In this document: positions 8,427 to 15,917 of the stretch, one piece after another | Numbering within the stretch: position 1 is the first letter of the stretch | Layout: every line of letters starts with the position of its first letter | From: UMGS1883 sp045636425 | GTDB taxonomy: Bacteria; Bacillota; Clostridia; UMGS1883 | Direction: 5' to 3' | Assembly (NCBI GenBank): GCA_045636425.1 | Contig: JAZTXM010000012.1 | Location: 75,841 to 139,840, forward strand | Length of the DNA stretch: 64,000 nt | Program-made: the position numbers and the translations under genes | The notes under the pieces: generated by a model | Databases searched by the model: none | The model's input: the letters and a program-made list of their open reading frames with translations, nothing else | What the model was told of the DNA's origin: nothing

Positions 8427-8457
8427 TATGTTAACATATTTACAAGTATGTTAACAT
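8427..8457 (+). promoter_or_regulatory. Tandem palindromic operator upstream of the amino-sugar operon
   Basis: Two copies of TATGTTAACAT start at 8427 and 8447. Each contains the perfect 10-bp palindrome ATGTTAACAT (8428-8437 and 8448-8457), and they are exactly 20 bases apart, about two helical turns. It lies 51 bases before the first gene of the operon. The repeat spacing suits an AraC-family dimer or two LacI/GntR-like dimers; the binder is not proven. Confidence 0.55.
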
Positions 8458-8507
8458 TTGTGTAGATGGAGAAATATCCAAATATTTAAACTATGGAGAT
8501 GATAAAA

Positions 8508-10463
8508 ATGAGTTTTACTGCAGTAATTGGAGGAAGCAATAAGTTTCGTTGCTTTTTGAAATCAACGGGAGCAGAGATTCGCTACTTTGACAGCATTTCC
8601 GAAGTTCTCAATGCCGACGGTTGCGGTGGAGTAATAATTCTTCCCGATTATGACAACGGAGAAGAAGTAGTTCCTCAGTTTTCTCTTCCCGAATTAGAAA
8701 TTCTTTCAAAGAAGAAGAGAGAAAAGTTCAGAATCTATTCTGAAAATTACGACGCCTTCAACACATATAACGGATCGATTTTCGGCTATGAAACTGTAGG
8801 TAAAGTATGCCATATCGCAAATGAAACAGTTTGCGCATTTAACGGGCTGCAGCATATTCTTTCGGGGGACAGAATTATGCAAGCGGCAGGTGCGGCATAT
8901 CTTCCTGCTATAGAAAAATTCAGAGATCCTTTTGCAGGAGAAGAGAGGGCTTTGCTAAGAAATGGTCATTATGTAGGAACATCTCAGATAGTCTCCCCTA
9001 ATGTCGCTGATGCTGTTCCTGCACTTATTCAGACGGGGAGTGTCTATTCTGCATTAATCTCTATGAGCAATTTTGATGAAATAAATTTCCTCCCCAATAT
9101 GCGCTGGAAAGAAATTTTCGCTCACATTTTCTCTTATATTCTTGACATTGACAAAGAGCACATATACTCTGCTTTCGATAAGCACTTCCCCCCACTTCAT
9201 ACAAAGTTTTCCCTTTATGAAGACATCTCCGAAGCTTCCTGGAGCGCTCTTTATGAGGAAGCTTTGAAAAATGCCGTTCAGTGGCATTTTGACAGCGGTA
9301 TGATTCTGGGCGAGCACGGAGAACTTGGTGCTTTGGAAATGATTATGTCCAGCAACGGACAACGCCTTTATGCTAACAGGCGTGTAGATGCAGGTCTTTA
9401 TACCGGATGGCTTTTGTATGCTGCAGGAAAACAATTCAAGAAAGACGAGTGGACTCTTACCGGCAAAAATGTATTTGACTACTTTGCAGAAAAAGGACAA
9501 CTGGAAGGTGGCAGAGAAAAAGGACTTTACAGATGGTACTACAATGAAAACGCCGGTCCTCACTATGCTTACAGTATCGACTGCGGACGTGATGGCATTG
9601 CTCTTTGTAATATGTACAAGTTGACGGGAGATACATCCTATCTTGAAAGAATCAAAAACCTTGCTGACGGATTCTCCCGTTGGGAAAAGGACGACCTGCT
9701 GGCATCTGTCTGTGTGCGTTACGAAGAACCTCAGATTGACGGTCCTTTCAAAGGAAGTGCAGACGCCCTTACTCCGGGACCGTATGGAGAAATGGTTTCA
9801 TTTATGATTATGGCTTCTAAGCTTTTGGACAAGCGTGAGTATATGGACATTGCTGTCAGAATGGCAGACAAGCTGGCCAAACATTACCCCAAGTATACAT
9901 ATCACGGTCATACCACAAGTACAAGAAACGCAAGACTTCTTCTGCTTCTTCTCTGTGTTCACCACAGCGGAGAGAGAGATTACTCCGAGCTTATAAACAA
10001 GCTTATTGACTATCTTGAGTCGATACAGCTCCCCTGCGGTGGCATTTATTGCGAGGATAATATCACCTACGAACTCAATATCAACGTGAACTGCGAAAGC
10101 GGCATTGTTGCTCCTTGGGAAAATGACAAAATCACAGATCAGCTTTACGTTACCAACAACTCCTTGGCGGCGCTTTCCATATTGCTGCAATTGCCGGATG
10201 ACACTAAAGTAAACAAAAAGAAGGGGCTCTCAGTAATGAAGGCACTCCTTCAGTATGTAACAAGAATACAGATTATCAGCGATGATAAGCGGTTTAATGG
10301 CGGTTGGATGAGAGCCTTCAGCGTTACTCATGAGGAATATTATGGTCTTGATCTCGACAGATTCTGGGGTCCATATTGCATAATGGCAGGCTGGACAATG
10401 GGAATTATTCCCCTTGGTATTTTATCAGAGCTCACAGGTAAATCACCTTACATAACAGAGTAA
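8508..10463 (+). CDS. Unrecognised cytoplasmic protein, (alpha/alpha)-toroid glycan-enzyme-like
   Basis: I do not recognise a named family. The 651-residue protein has no signal peptide. Residues 1-220 look like an alpha/beta domain resembling a glutamine-amidotransferase or ThuA-like fold (GGVIILPDYDNGEE near 40-53, then ETVGKVCHI and FNGLQHIL). Residues 250-640 are helix-rich with repeated aromatic-glycine hairpins (YTGWLLYAAGKQF, YRWYYNENAGPHYAYSIDCGRDGIALCNMY, GGIYCEDNITYE, FNGGWMRAF), as in six-hairpin glycosidases and sugar epimerases. GGAG lies nine bases before the ATG at 8508, favouring it over the ATG at 8493. As first gene before murQ, a sugar kinase and nanE, it may release or rearrange an imported amino sugar or muropeptide-like substrate. 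That role is inference. Confidence 0.7.
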   Translation: MSFTAVIGGSNKFRCFLKSTGAEIRYFDSISEVLNADGCGGVIILPDYDNGEEVVPQFSLPELEILSKKKREKFRIYSENYDAFNTYNGSIFGYETVGKVCHIANETVCAFNGLQHILSGDRIMQAAGAAYLPAIEKFRDPFAGEERALLRNGHYVGTSQIVSPNVADAVPALIQTGSVYSALISMSNFDEINFLPNMRWKEIFAHIFSYILDIDKEHIYSAFDKHFPPLHTKFSLYEDISEASWSALYEEALKNAVQWHFDSGMILGEHGELGALEMIMSSNGQRLYANRRVDAGLYTGWLLYAAGKQFKKDEWTLTGKNVFDYFAEKGQLEGGREKGLYRWYYNENAGPHYAYSIDCGRDGIALCNMYKLTGDTSYLERIKNLADGFSRWEKDDLLASVCVRYEEPQIDGPFKGSADALTPGPYGEMVSFMIMASKLLDKREYMDIAVRMADKLAKHYPKYTYHGHTTSTRNARLLLLLLCVHHSGERDYSELINKLIDYLESIQLPCGGIYCEDNITYELNINVNCESGIVAPWENDKITDQLYVTNNSLAALSILLQLPDDTKVNKKKGLSVMKALLQYVTRIQIISDDKRFNGGWMRAFSVTHEEYYGLDLDRFWGPYCIMAGWTMGIIPLGILSELTGKSPYITE

Positions 10464-10478
10464 ACGGAGGTGAATATA

Positions 10479-11390
10479 ATGGCAGATAAAAAATATGAAC
10501 TTACGGGAATGGTAACCGAGCAAGCAAACCCCAAAACAACAGAAATGGATACTATGGAAATTTCTGAGCTTCTTAAACTTATAAATGATGAAGATAAGAC
10601 CTGTGCATACGCAGTTGAAAAGGTTATTCCCCAGGTGGAAAAAATCGTTGCCGCGTTGGTTGACCGTTTTGGTCGCGGTGGAAGAATTCTCTACCTCGGC
10701 GCTGGAACAAGTGGGAGAATCGCTATTATGGATTCAGCTGAGTTTCCTCCCACCTTCGGAATTGATCCCGAAAGAATCAAGGTCGGAATGGCAGGCGGAA
10801 GCGGCTCGATGGTAAGAGCGCAGGAAGCTAATGAGGACGATAAAACTGAAGGCTCTGAGTTTGTAATGGATTGGAATCCCGGACCTGATGACTGTGTTAT
10901 AGGTCTTGCGACCAGCGGAAAAACCCCTTATGTAATTTCTGGTCTTCAGGTAGCGCGCTCAGCAGGGGCATTTACTGCATTCATATGCGCTAACCCTGTA
11001 CCGGATGATATTGCCGATGTAGTAGTTTCCTGCATAACAGGTCCGGAGGTTCTTACAGGCTCTACCAGACTAAAGGCAGGTACTGCACAGAAAATGATTA
11101 TGAATATGATAAGTACCGCAACCTTTGTAAAACTTGGCAGGACTTACAAAAACAGAATGAGCCATATAGAAACAAAAAATATCAAGCTTTACAGAAGAGC
11201 AATCGAAACAATTTCTATCTGTTGTGATATGTCCGAGGACGAGGCTGAAGCGCTTCTTATCAAAGCAGATAAGAAACTTCCCGTTGCATTGGTTTGCGGT
11301 GTTGCGAAATGCGATATAAAAACCGCAAGAGAAAAGCTAGAGCTTACCGGTGGCAAAGTAAGAGCTGCAATAGAACTTATTGGGAGGTAA
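10479..11390 (+). CDS. murQ: N-acetylmuramic acid 6-phosphate etherase
   Basis: MurQ cleaves the lactyl ether of MurNAc-6-phosphate to give GlcNAc-6-phosphate and D-lactate in peptidoglycan recovery. The 303-residue protein has the MurQ N-terminus (LTGMVTEQANPKTTEMD), the SIS phosphosugar domain (GRILYLGAGTSGRIAIMDSAEFPPTFG, about 65-92) and AGGSGSMVRAQEANED. The catalytic-region glutamates and TGPEVLTGSTRLKAGTAQKM (about 185-204) are intact, and a C-terminal UBA-like helix bundle follows. A GTG at 10470 would extend it by three codons, but GGAGG eight bases before 10479 favours the ATG. It is followed directly by a BadF-type kinase, matching the order seen in many Firmicutes. Confidence 0.92.
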   Translation: MADKKYELTGMVTEQANPKTTEMDTMEISELLKLINDEDKTCAYAVEKVIPQVEKIVAALVDRFGRGGRILYLGAGTSGRIAIMDSAEFPPTFGIDPERIKVGMAGGSGSMVRAQEANEDDKTEGSEFVMDWNPGPDDCVIGLATSGKTPYVISGLQVARSAGAFTAFICANPVPDDIADVVVSCITGPEVLTGSTRLKAGTAQKMIMNMISTATFVKLGRTYKNRMSHIETKNIKLYRRAIETISICCDMSEDEAEALLIKADKKLPVALVCGVAKCDIKTAREKLELTGGKVRAAIELIGR

Positions 11391-11395
11391 CTTTT

Positions 11396-12343
11396 ATGTG
11401 CAGTTATATAGTAACTGTAGATACAGGCGGTTCTAAAACACAAATAACTCTTTTCGACAAAGATGGAAACAAGCTTTCTGATGCCCGTTGCAAGGGAATT
11501 GGAGTTACCCACGAAAGCGATGCAGAAACAAAGTTCCTTACCGAAGCCCTTAACTTTTTAATGGAAAAGCGATGTTTTACAGATGTTTCAAAAGTAATTA
11601 TAAATGTAGGGGGAACTAACATAGAACAGATTAAAGATGCCCTCTCTTCTCATTTTTCCAATGCCCGAATTGAGGCGTACCGTGAGTCTTCGGGAGTTAT
11701 AATGTCAGCAATTTGCGACTGTGAAAATGCAGATGTTCTCCTTATGGCAGGGACCGGTTCAATTGCCCTGGCAAAGGGAGAAAAAGGAAATATTATAACA
11801 GATGGTTGGTGCCCCAATATAGGTGATTTTGGCAGCGGATACTGGATAGGACTTGAGGCTATTTCCCGTTCTTTACTGTCATTGGAAAAAAGCGAGCCTT
11901 TATCATCTCTTGCAAAAACCATCACGGGAAGAAATGCACCATTTTCAGCAATGGAGGATATTTCCAGGCAAATGGCAATGAGAGATGAGGTACGTTCTCA
12001 CTTTATGCCTCTTGAAAGATCTGCTGTTGCAAAGCTCACAAGGGTTGTGGCGGATTGTGCAAGATGCGGTGACCAGATGGCTATAGACATTTTCCGGGAT
12101 GCAGGAAAAGAGCTTGCAAAAACAGTTATCCGAGCTATGAACATAGCAGAATGCAAGGAAAATTCCGTAATTCTTGTTTCTGGCGGTGTTACTGCCTGCA
12201 GCGAATTATGGAAAGAATCATTTAATGAAACTTTGAAAAAAGAAAAAGAAAATTGCATATGGCGTATAGGAGAGGCTGATATGACAAAAGGCGCTCTGTA
12301 TTACGCTATTAATTATATGGATAGGAGAGATTGTGATGTTTGA
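11396..12343 (+). CDS. BadF/BadG-type sugar kinase (N-acetylglucosamine or N-acetylmuramate kinase)
   Basis: A 315-residue ASKHA-fold ATPase of the BcrAD_BadFG family, which includes N-acetylglucosamine and N-acetylmuramic acid kinases. It has phosphate-1 motif VTVDTGGSKTQITLFD (residues 6-21), GGTNIEQIK near 68, phosphate-2 region LLMAGTGSIALA (near 118-129) and GDFGSGYWIG (near 142-151). The adenosine motif VILVSGGVTAC lies near 262. The MurQ neighbour argues for MurNAc or GlcNAc as substrate. The start at 11396 has GGGAGG, which also supplies the last murQ codons, eight bases upstream; a longer ORF reaching into murQ is rejected. Its 3' end overlaps nanE by eight bases. Confidence 0.87.
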   Translation: MCSYIVTVDTGGSKTQITLFDKDGNKLSDARCKGIGVTHESDAETKFLTEALNFLMEKRCFTDVSKVIINVGGTNIEQIKDALSSHFSNARIEAYRESSGVIMSAICDCENADVLLMAGTGSIALAKGEKGNIITDGWCPNIGDFGSGYWIGLEAISRSLLSLEKSEPLSSLAKTITGRNAPFSAMEDISRQMAMRDEVRSHFMPLERSAVAKLTRVVADCARCGDQMAIDIFRDAGKELAKTVIRAMNIAECKENSVILVSGGVTACSELWKESFNETLKKEKENCIWRIGEADMTKGALYYAINYMDRRDCDV

Positions 12344-13016
12344 ATTACCAAAAGGACTTTTTGTTTCGTGTCAGGCAAGAGAAGGAAACCCCTTTAAAAA
12401 GCCTGAGTTATTGGCTGTTATGGCTGAAGCCGCTGTTTTAGGTGGTGCAGTTGGTATAAGAGCCGACGGTGTAGATGATATTTCAGCAATCCGTTCAAAA
12501 GTAAATGTTCCAATCATAGGTATCAACAAAAAATACGATTCCACAGGCAGAATTGTTATAACACCCGATTTTGAAAGTGCAGAGGAAGTAGCAAAAGCAG
12601 GAGCAGATATTATTGCACTTGACGCAACTTTCCAGGAAAGCGACATTCGCCCTGATGTAGGTGAAACTATTCACAAAATTAAGACCAAACTCGGTCTTCC
12701 CGTTATGGCTGACATCAGCACATTGGAAGAAGCAGAACGTGCAGTTGAATTCGGTGCTGATATTGTAGCAACCACATTAAATGGCTATCTTCCCGGGAAA
12801 CCTTATCCCCATGAGGAGCAATATATTCCTAATCTTGCACTTTTGGAAAGTGTTATAAATTCTCCTAAAATTACATGCCCTGTAATTGGTGAAGGAAGAT
12901 TCTGGAATCCTCTTGATGTGAAAAAGGCTTTTGATATGGGGGTACACGCCATCGTTATAGGAAAGGCTATTACAAACCCTATGGCTGCAACAGAGTATTT
13001 TGTGAAGCATATATAA
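12336..13016 (+). CDS. nanE: N-acetylmannosamine-6-phosphate 2-epimerase
   Basis: NanE converts ManNAc-6-phosphate to GlcNAc-6-phosphate, the step that feeds sialic-acid-derived amino sugar into GlcNAc-6-P catabolism. The 226-residue TIM barrel has the family N-terminus GLFVSCQA, GAVGIRADG (near 36), PIIGINKK with the catalytic lysine region, DIIALDATFQ (near 90), VMADISTLEEA (near 120), TTLNGYLPG (near 147) and VIGEGRFWNP (near 185). AGGAGAG lies six bases upstream of the ATG; a GTG three bases earlier is the alternative. It is the last gene of the operon. No sialate lyase or transporter is present in the window, so the amino sugar must be supplied by genes elsewhere. Confidence 0.93.
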   Translation: MFELPKGLFVSCQAREGNPFKKPELLAVMAEAAVLGGAVGIRADGVDDISAIRSKVNVPIIGINKKYDSTGRIVITPDFESAEEVAKAGADIIALDATFQESDIRPDVGETIHKIKTKLGLPVMADISTLEEAERAVEFGADIVATTLNGYLPGKPYPHEEQYIPNLALLESVINSPKITCPVIGEGRFWNPLDVKKAFDMGVHAIVIGKAITNPMAATEYFVKHI

Positions 13017-13070
13017 TCTTGCTCCACTTTCTGTCTGACCACCAATAGATTATCCATATATAAACGAAAA

Positions 13071-13110
13071 CAAGCATACCGCCGTAAAAAGCGATATGCT
13101 TGAATTTCTT
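13071..13110 (+). terminator. Weak hairpin terminator after nanE
   Basis: CAAGCATA (13071-13078) pairs with TATGCTTG (13095-13102), followed by AATTTCTTTT. A second imperfect dyad (GGTAG...AGTGAT with ATCACTACC) lies at about 13126-13169 and may serve the convergent feo genes. Confidence 0.45.
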
Positions 13111-13198
13111 TTAACACCCTGCTTGTCGGTAGATAGTGATGTTTTTAACACTTCCTTATCACTACCCACCTAAATTGAGGAATTTCTTTTTTTGTTTC

Positions 13199-13366
13199 TT
13201 ATTCTTCGTTATCGGTGCAAAAGGAATTCATATTACACTCGGAGCATTTGCCGCCGGAGGGGCAGCCTATGCATTTAATTCCGCGTTTTTTTGATTTTAT
13301 GATATAGGCTATGGCACTACCTATGATAACGGTCAGTATAGCAATAATAATTATATTCTTATACAT
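13199..13366 (-). CDS. FeoB-associated Cys-rich membrane protein
   Basis: A 55-residue single-span protein: a short N-terminus, a membrane helix (IIIIAILTVIIGSAIAYII, about residues 4-22), a basic KSKKR, then a cysteine cluster (CIGCPSGGKCSECNMNSFC). This matches the FeoB_associated family found next to feoB in Firmicutes and is thought to assist ferrous iron transport, perhaps by binding metal or redox partners. The chosen ATG has GGGGAGG six bases upstream; the longer ORF start at 13417 would overlap feoB out of frame and is rejected. Confidence 0.88.
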   Translation of the reverse strand: MYKNIIIIAILTVIIGSAIAYIIKSKKRGIKCIGCPSGGKCSECNMNSFCTDNEE

Positions 13367-13385
13367 ATGTTTCCTCCCCTGCTTT

Positions 13386-15410
13386 TTATCTTGTGAGAAG
13401 TTTCTCTTTTTTGGCACTTATTTTGAGTGCCTCTTTATTATTCTTACGAACGAGATAACCTATTACCACTCCAAAGAAGATAATTGCAAGAAGTCCGGGG
13501 AAAAATCCTGCACCTAAAGCTCCTGTATAGATAACTGTTCCAATTTGATAAACTGCAAATGACACTGTAAATCCTACTGCAAACTGGAGAGCAATTCCGC
13601 CCCACAGCCATTTTTTGCTTTTCATCTCCGCATTCATTGCACCGATTGCCGCGAAGCACGGAGGCGTGAAAAGATTGAACATCAGATATGCAAGAGCCGC
13701 CGCTTTAGTAAGATTCATTGCCGCCATAATTTCCGCACTTCCGCCTGCTACCTCAAGGTCCTCGTTAATGAATTTGGCAATGGTCGGGTAAACAATAGCT
13801 ATAGTTCCGACAACGTTCTCCTTTGCTATAAAGCCTGTTATCGCCGCCGCCGCAAGCTGCCATGCTTTAATTCCCACAACGGGAATAAGAATGTATGAAG
13901 CAGGCTTCGCAATCGTGGCAAGAATAGAAGATTCCGCCTGTCCTTCTGCCACAGTGCTAAAGCTCCATGTGAAATTCTGCATTATTGTAACTGCGGCATT
14001 ACATACAAGGATAATTGTACCTGCTTTTACAATATAAGACCATCCACGGGAACACATGGAAAGAAATGCTCTTTTAAAGCTGGGAATTTTGTATTCGGGA
14101 AGTTCCATGATAAAATATGAATTTTTCTTTTTGACACCTGTAATCTTATTAATGAGGAGTGCACCGAAAAATATGATTGCAATGCCCACAAAATACATAA
14201 GCGTTCCAATCCAGGAAGCACCCTTAAAGAATACTCCTGCAAAAAGAGCTATTACGGGAAGCTTTGCACCGCAGGGCATAAAGGGTGCAAGCATTGCGGC
14301 AGCTCTTCTCTCCCTTTCATTGCGGATTGTACGGCACGCCATAACGCCCGGGATTGCACAGCCTGTACCGATAACAAAAGGAATAACGGATTTGCCCGAA
14401 AGCCCCACCTTCTTGAAAATCGGATCAAGCACAACGCTTACACGTGCCATGTAACCGCAGTCCTCCAAAAGCGCAATAAGGAAATACATTACCATTACAA
14501 GGGGCAAAAACCCGAGCACTGCACCCACACCGCCTATAATGCCATCAATAACTATTGCCTGGAGTATGTCGGCACTTCCCTCCATCCAGCCTGTTACGAG
14601 CTCAGTAAAAGCACCTATACCCCCTTCAAGCACTCCTGCAAGATAAACGCCCAGTCCTATTTTTGATTCTGCCTGTGATATATGGAAAACAAGGAACATC
14701 ACAACTGCAAAAATCGGTATCCCAAGCCATTTATTTGTAATTAAGGAATCGATTTTATCCTGAAAATTTCTTTCGTTGGTATGTACCTTTCGTTTTTCTA
14801 CCTGCTTTACAATATCATTTACAAATTCGAAGCGCTTTCTGTCGGCAGCCTGAGCCGAAAGCTTATTTGTAAGGTCAACGTTACCTTGAGTATAGGGAGC
14901 TGTTTGTTTTTTTCCTACAAGCTCAACCGCTTTTTTTACTAATTTTTTTAAGCCCTCGTTCTTGGAGGTTATGGAAACAGTCTCCACAACGGGACAGTTA
15001 AGAAGCTTTGAAAGTGTGGCTATATCGATTAAGGTTTCCTTTTTTTCATTAATATCACTTTTATTAAGTGCGACCACAACTGGAACCCCTAATTCAAGAA
15101 GCTGGGTAGTAAAAAACAAGCTTCTGCTGAGATTGGTTGCATCAACAATATTTATAATAACGTCGGGATTTTCCTTTTTTATATATTCGCTGGTGATGCT
15201 TTCCTCCGATGTGAAAGGAGACATTGAATATGCTCCCGGAAGGTCTACCGCTTTAATCTCTTTTCCCTCACAAAAGCTCTTTTTAATCGATGCTTCATTT
15301 TTATCAACGGTTACGCCTGCCCAGTTGCCAACGCGTTCATTCTTTCCCGTAAGTGCGTTGTACATAGTGGTTTTACCGCTGTTAGGATTGCCTGCAAATG
15401 CAATTCTCAT
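13386..15410 (-). CDS. feoB: Ferrous iron transporter FeoB
   Basis: The 674-residue inner-membrane Fe(II) transporter. The N-terminal GTPase domain shows G1 GNPNSGKTT (residues 7-15), G3 DLPGAYSM (near 56), G4 NKSD (near 117) and a G5-like region. A helical GDI-like segment follows to about 215. The membrane domain then has two Gate motifs and Feo-type cysteines in VIGTGCAIPGVMACRTI (near 340-356) and FMPCGAKLPVIALF (near 370). GGAGG eight bases upstream supports the ATG. Order feoA-feoB-Cys-rich partner on the minus strand, with a DtxR-like operator before feoA and a related half-matching box before feoB, implies repression by iron. Confidence 0.97.
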   Translation of the reverse strand: MRIAFAGNPNSGKTTMYNALTGKNERVGNWAGVTVDKNEASIKKSFCEGKEIKAVDLPGAYSMSPFTSEESITSEYIKKENPDVIINIVDATNLSRSLFFTTQLLELGVPVVVALNKSDINEKKETLIDIATLSKLLNCPVVETVSITSKNEGLKKLVKKAVELVGKKQTAPYTQGNVDLTNKLSAQAADRKRFEFVNDIVKQVEKRKVHTNERNFQDKIDSLITNKWLGIPIFAVVMFLVFHISQAESKIGLGVYLAGVLEGGIGAFTELVTGWMEGSADILQAIVIDGIIGGVGAVLGFLPLVMVMYFLIALLEDCGYMARVSVVLDPIFKKVGLSGKSVIPFVIGTGCAIPGVMACRTIRNERERRAAAMLAPFMPCGAKLPVIALFAGVFFKGASWIGTLMYFVGIAIIFFGALLINKITGVKKKNSYFIMELPEYKIPSFKRAFLSMCSRGWSYIVKAGTIILVCNAAVTIMQNFTWSFSTVAEGQAESSILATIAKPASYILIPVVGIKAWQLAAAAITGFIAKENVVGTIAIVYPTIAKFINEDLEVAGGSAEIMAAMNLTKAAALAYLMFNLFTPPCFAAIGAMNAEMKSKKWLWGGIALQFAVGFTVSFAVYQIGTVIYTGALGAGFFPGLLAIIFFGVVIGYLVRKNNKEALKISAKKEKLLTR

Positions 15411-15451
15411 AATGCTTTCCTCCTTGCATAGTACAAAAATGCTGTCAGTCG

Positions 15452-15467
15452 GTTAGTTAAACCTAAC
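15452..15467 (-). promoter_or_regulatory. Iron-box-like palindrome between feoA and feoB
   Basis: GTTAG (15452-15456) and CTAAC (15463-15467) face each other with six bases between. The sequence resembles the half-sites of the operator before feoA but with tighter spacing. It lies about 40 bases before feoB and could give feoB separate iron control. Confidence 0.4.
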
Positions 15468-15497
15468 TCATCTTTAAAAATATAAAGCCTGAAAGGC

Positions 15498-15710
15498 TTA
15501 TATCTCGATGGCTCGTGCCAGTTCGTTGTCAATATTATATCTTCCGTCCTTGATTGAAACGATACAACCACCCTTTAAATGGGAAATCACCGTAATAGGC
15601 TCACCGCTGTAGCAACCAAGGGAGAAAAGGAATGAATTCAGTTCCTCGTCATCAGTTTTTATGCTTTTTACAATATATTCTTTTCCTTCAACAGCATCTT
15701 TCAAAGTCAT
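15498..15710 (-). CDS. feoA: Ferrous iron transport protein FeoA
   Basis: A 70-residue SH3-like FeoA protein, the small cytosolic accessory of FeoB. It begins MTLKDAVEGKEYIVKSI, has the hydrophobic LFSLGCYSGEPITVI core and ends with the typical DGRYNIDNELARAIEI beta-hairpin. AGGGG eight bases upstream fixes the ATG at 15710; a GTG three codons earlier overlaps that site. An 87-base gap separates it from feoB. Confidence 0.93.
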   Translation of the reverse strand: MTLKDAVEGKEYIVKSIKTDDEELNSFLFSLGCYSGEPITVISHLKGGCIVSIKDGRYNIDNELARAIEI

Positions 15711-15746
15711 TTCTCTCACCCCTGATGATTTGTTTCATTTTCTTTA

Positions 15747-15779
15747 GTTAGTTTAGCATAACTAACCGATATTTGTCAA
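15747..15779 (-). promoter_or_regulatory. feoA promoter with overlapping DtxR/IdeR-like operator
   Basis: On the minus strand TTGACA (15779-15774), an 18-base spacer and TAAACT (15755-15750) form a promoter. A perfect inverted repeat GTTAGTT-N6-AACTAAC (15747-15766) covers the -10 box. The pattern TTAGTTTAG...AACTAA resembles the DtxR/IdeR iron-repressor consensus, consistent with iron repression of the feo operon. Confidence 0.65.
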
Positions 15780-15852
15780 CTGTTTTTTTTGAGAATTTCC
15801 CAATATTTACATAAATGGTTTACACCTTTTTTGTCGAATATTGTTGTGTCGG

Positions 15853-15899
15853 GCTTCTTGTATGTCCGCACAAGAAGCAATAACTAAAATCCGCGGACA
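15853..15899 (+). promoter_or_regulatory. Predicted H-type RNA pseudoknot in the leader of the LysM gene
   Basis: Stem 1: GCTTCTTGT (15853-15861) with ACAAGAAGC (15870-15878), nine perfect pairs. The 8-base loop (15862-15869) contains TGTCCGC, which is perfectly complementary to GCGGACA at 15893-15899, giving a seven-pair stem 2. Connecting loops are one base and 14 A-rich bases, classic H-type geometry. The second stem ends right before the ribosome site (GAAAGG, 15900-15905) of the LysM gene. No known riboswitch class fits. Confidence 0.6.
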
Positions 15900-15917
15900 G
15901 AAAGGTTATGAAAATTT

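Noticed and set aside
11294..11395. Extended N-terminus of the sugar kinase reaching into murQ
   Set aside because: The extension is Arg/Lys-rich out-of-frame murQ sequence; a good ribosome site precedes the ATG at 11396 where the family begins.
15841..15905. Known riboswitch (c-di-AMP ydaO, c-di-GMP, preQ1) before the LysM gene
   Set aside because: The conserved core sequences of those classes are absent and the element is too short for ydaO or GEMM; only a simple H-type pseudoknot is supported.
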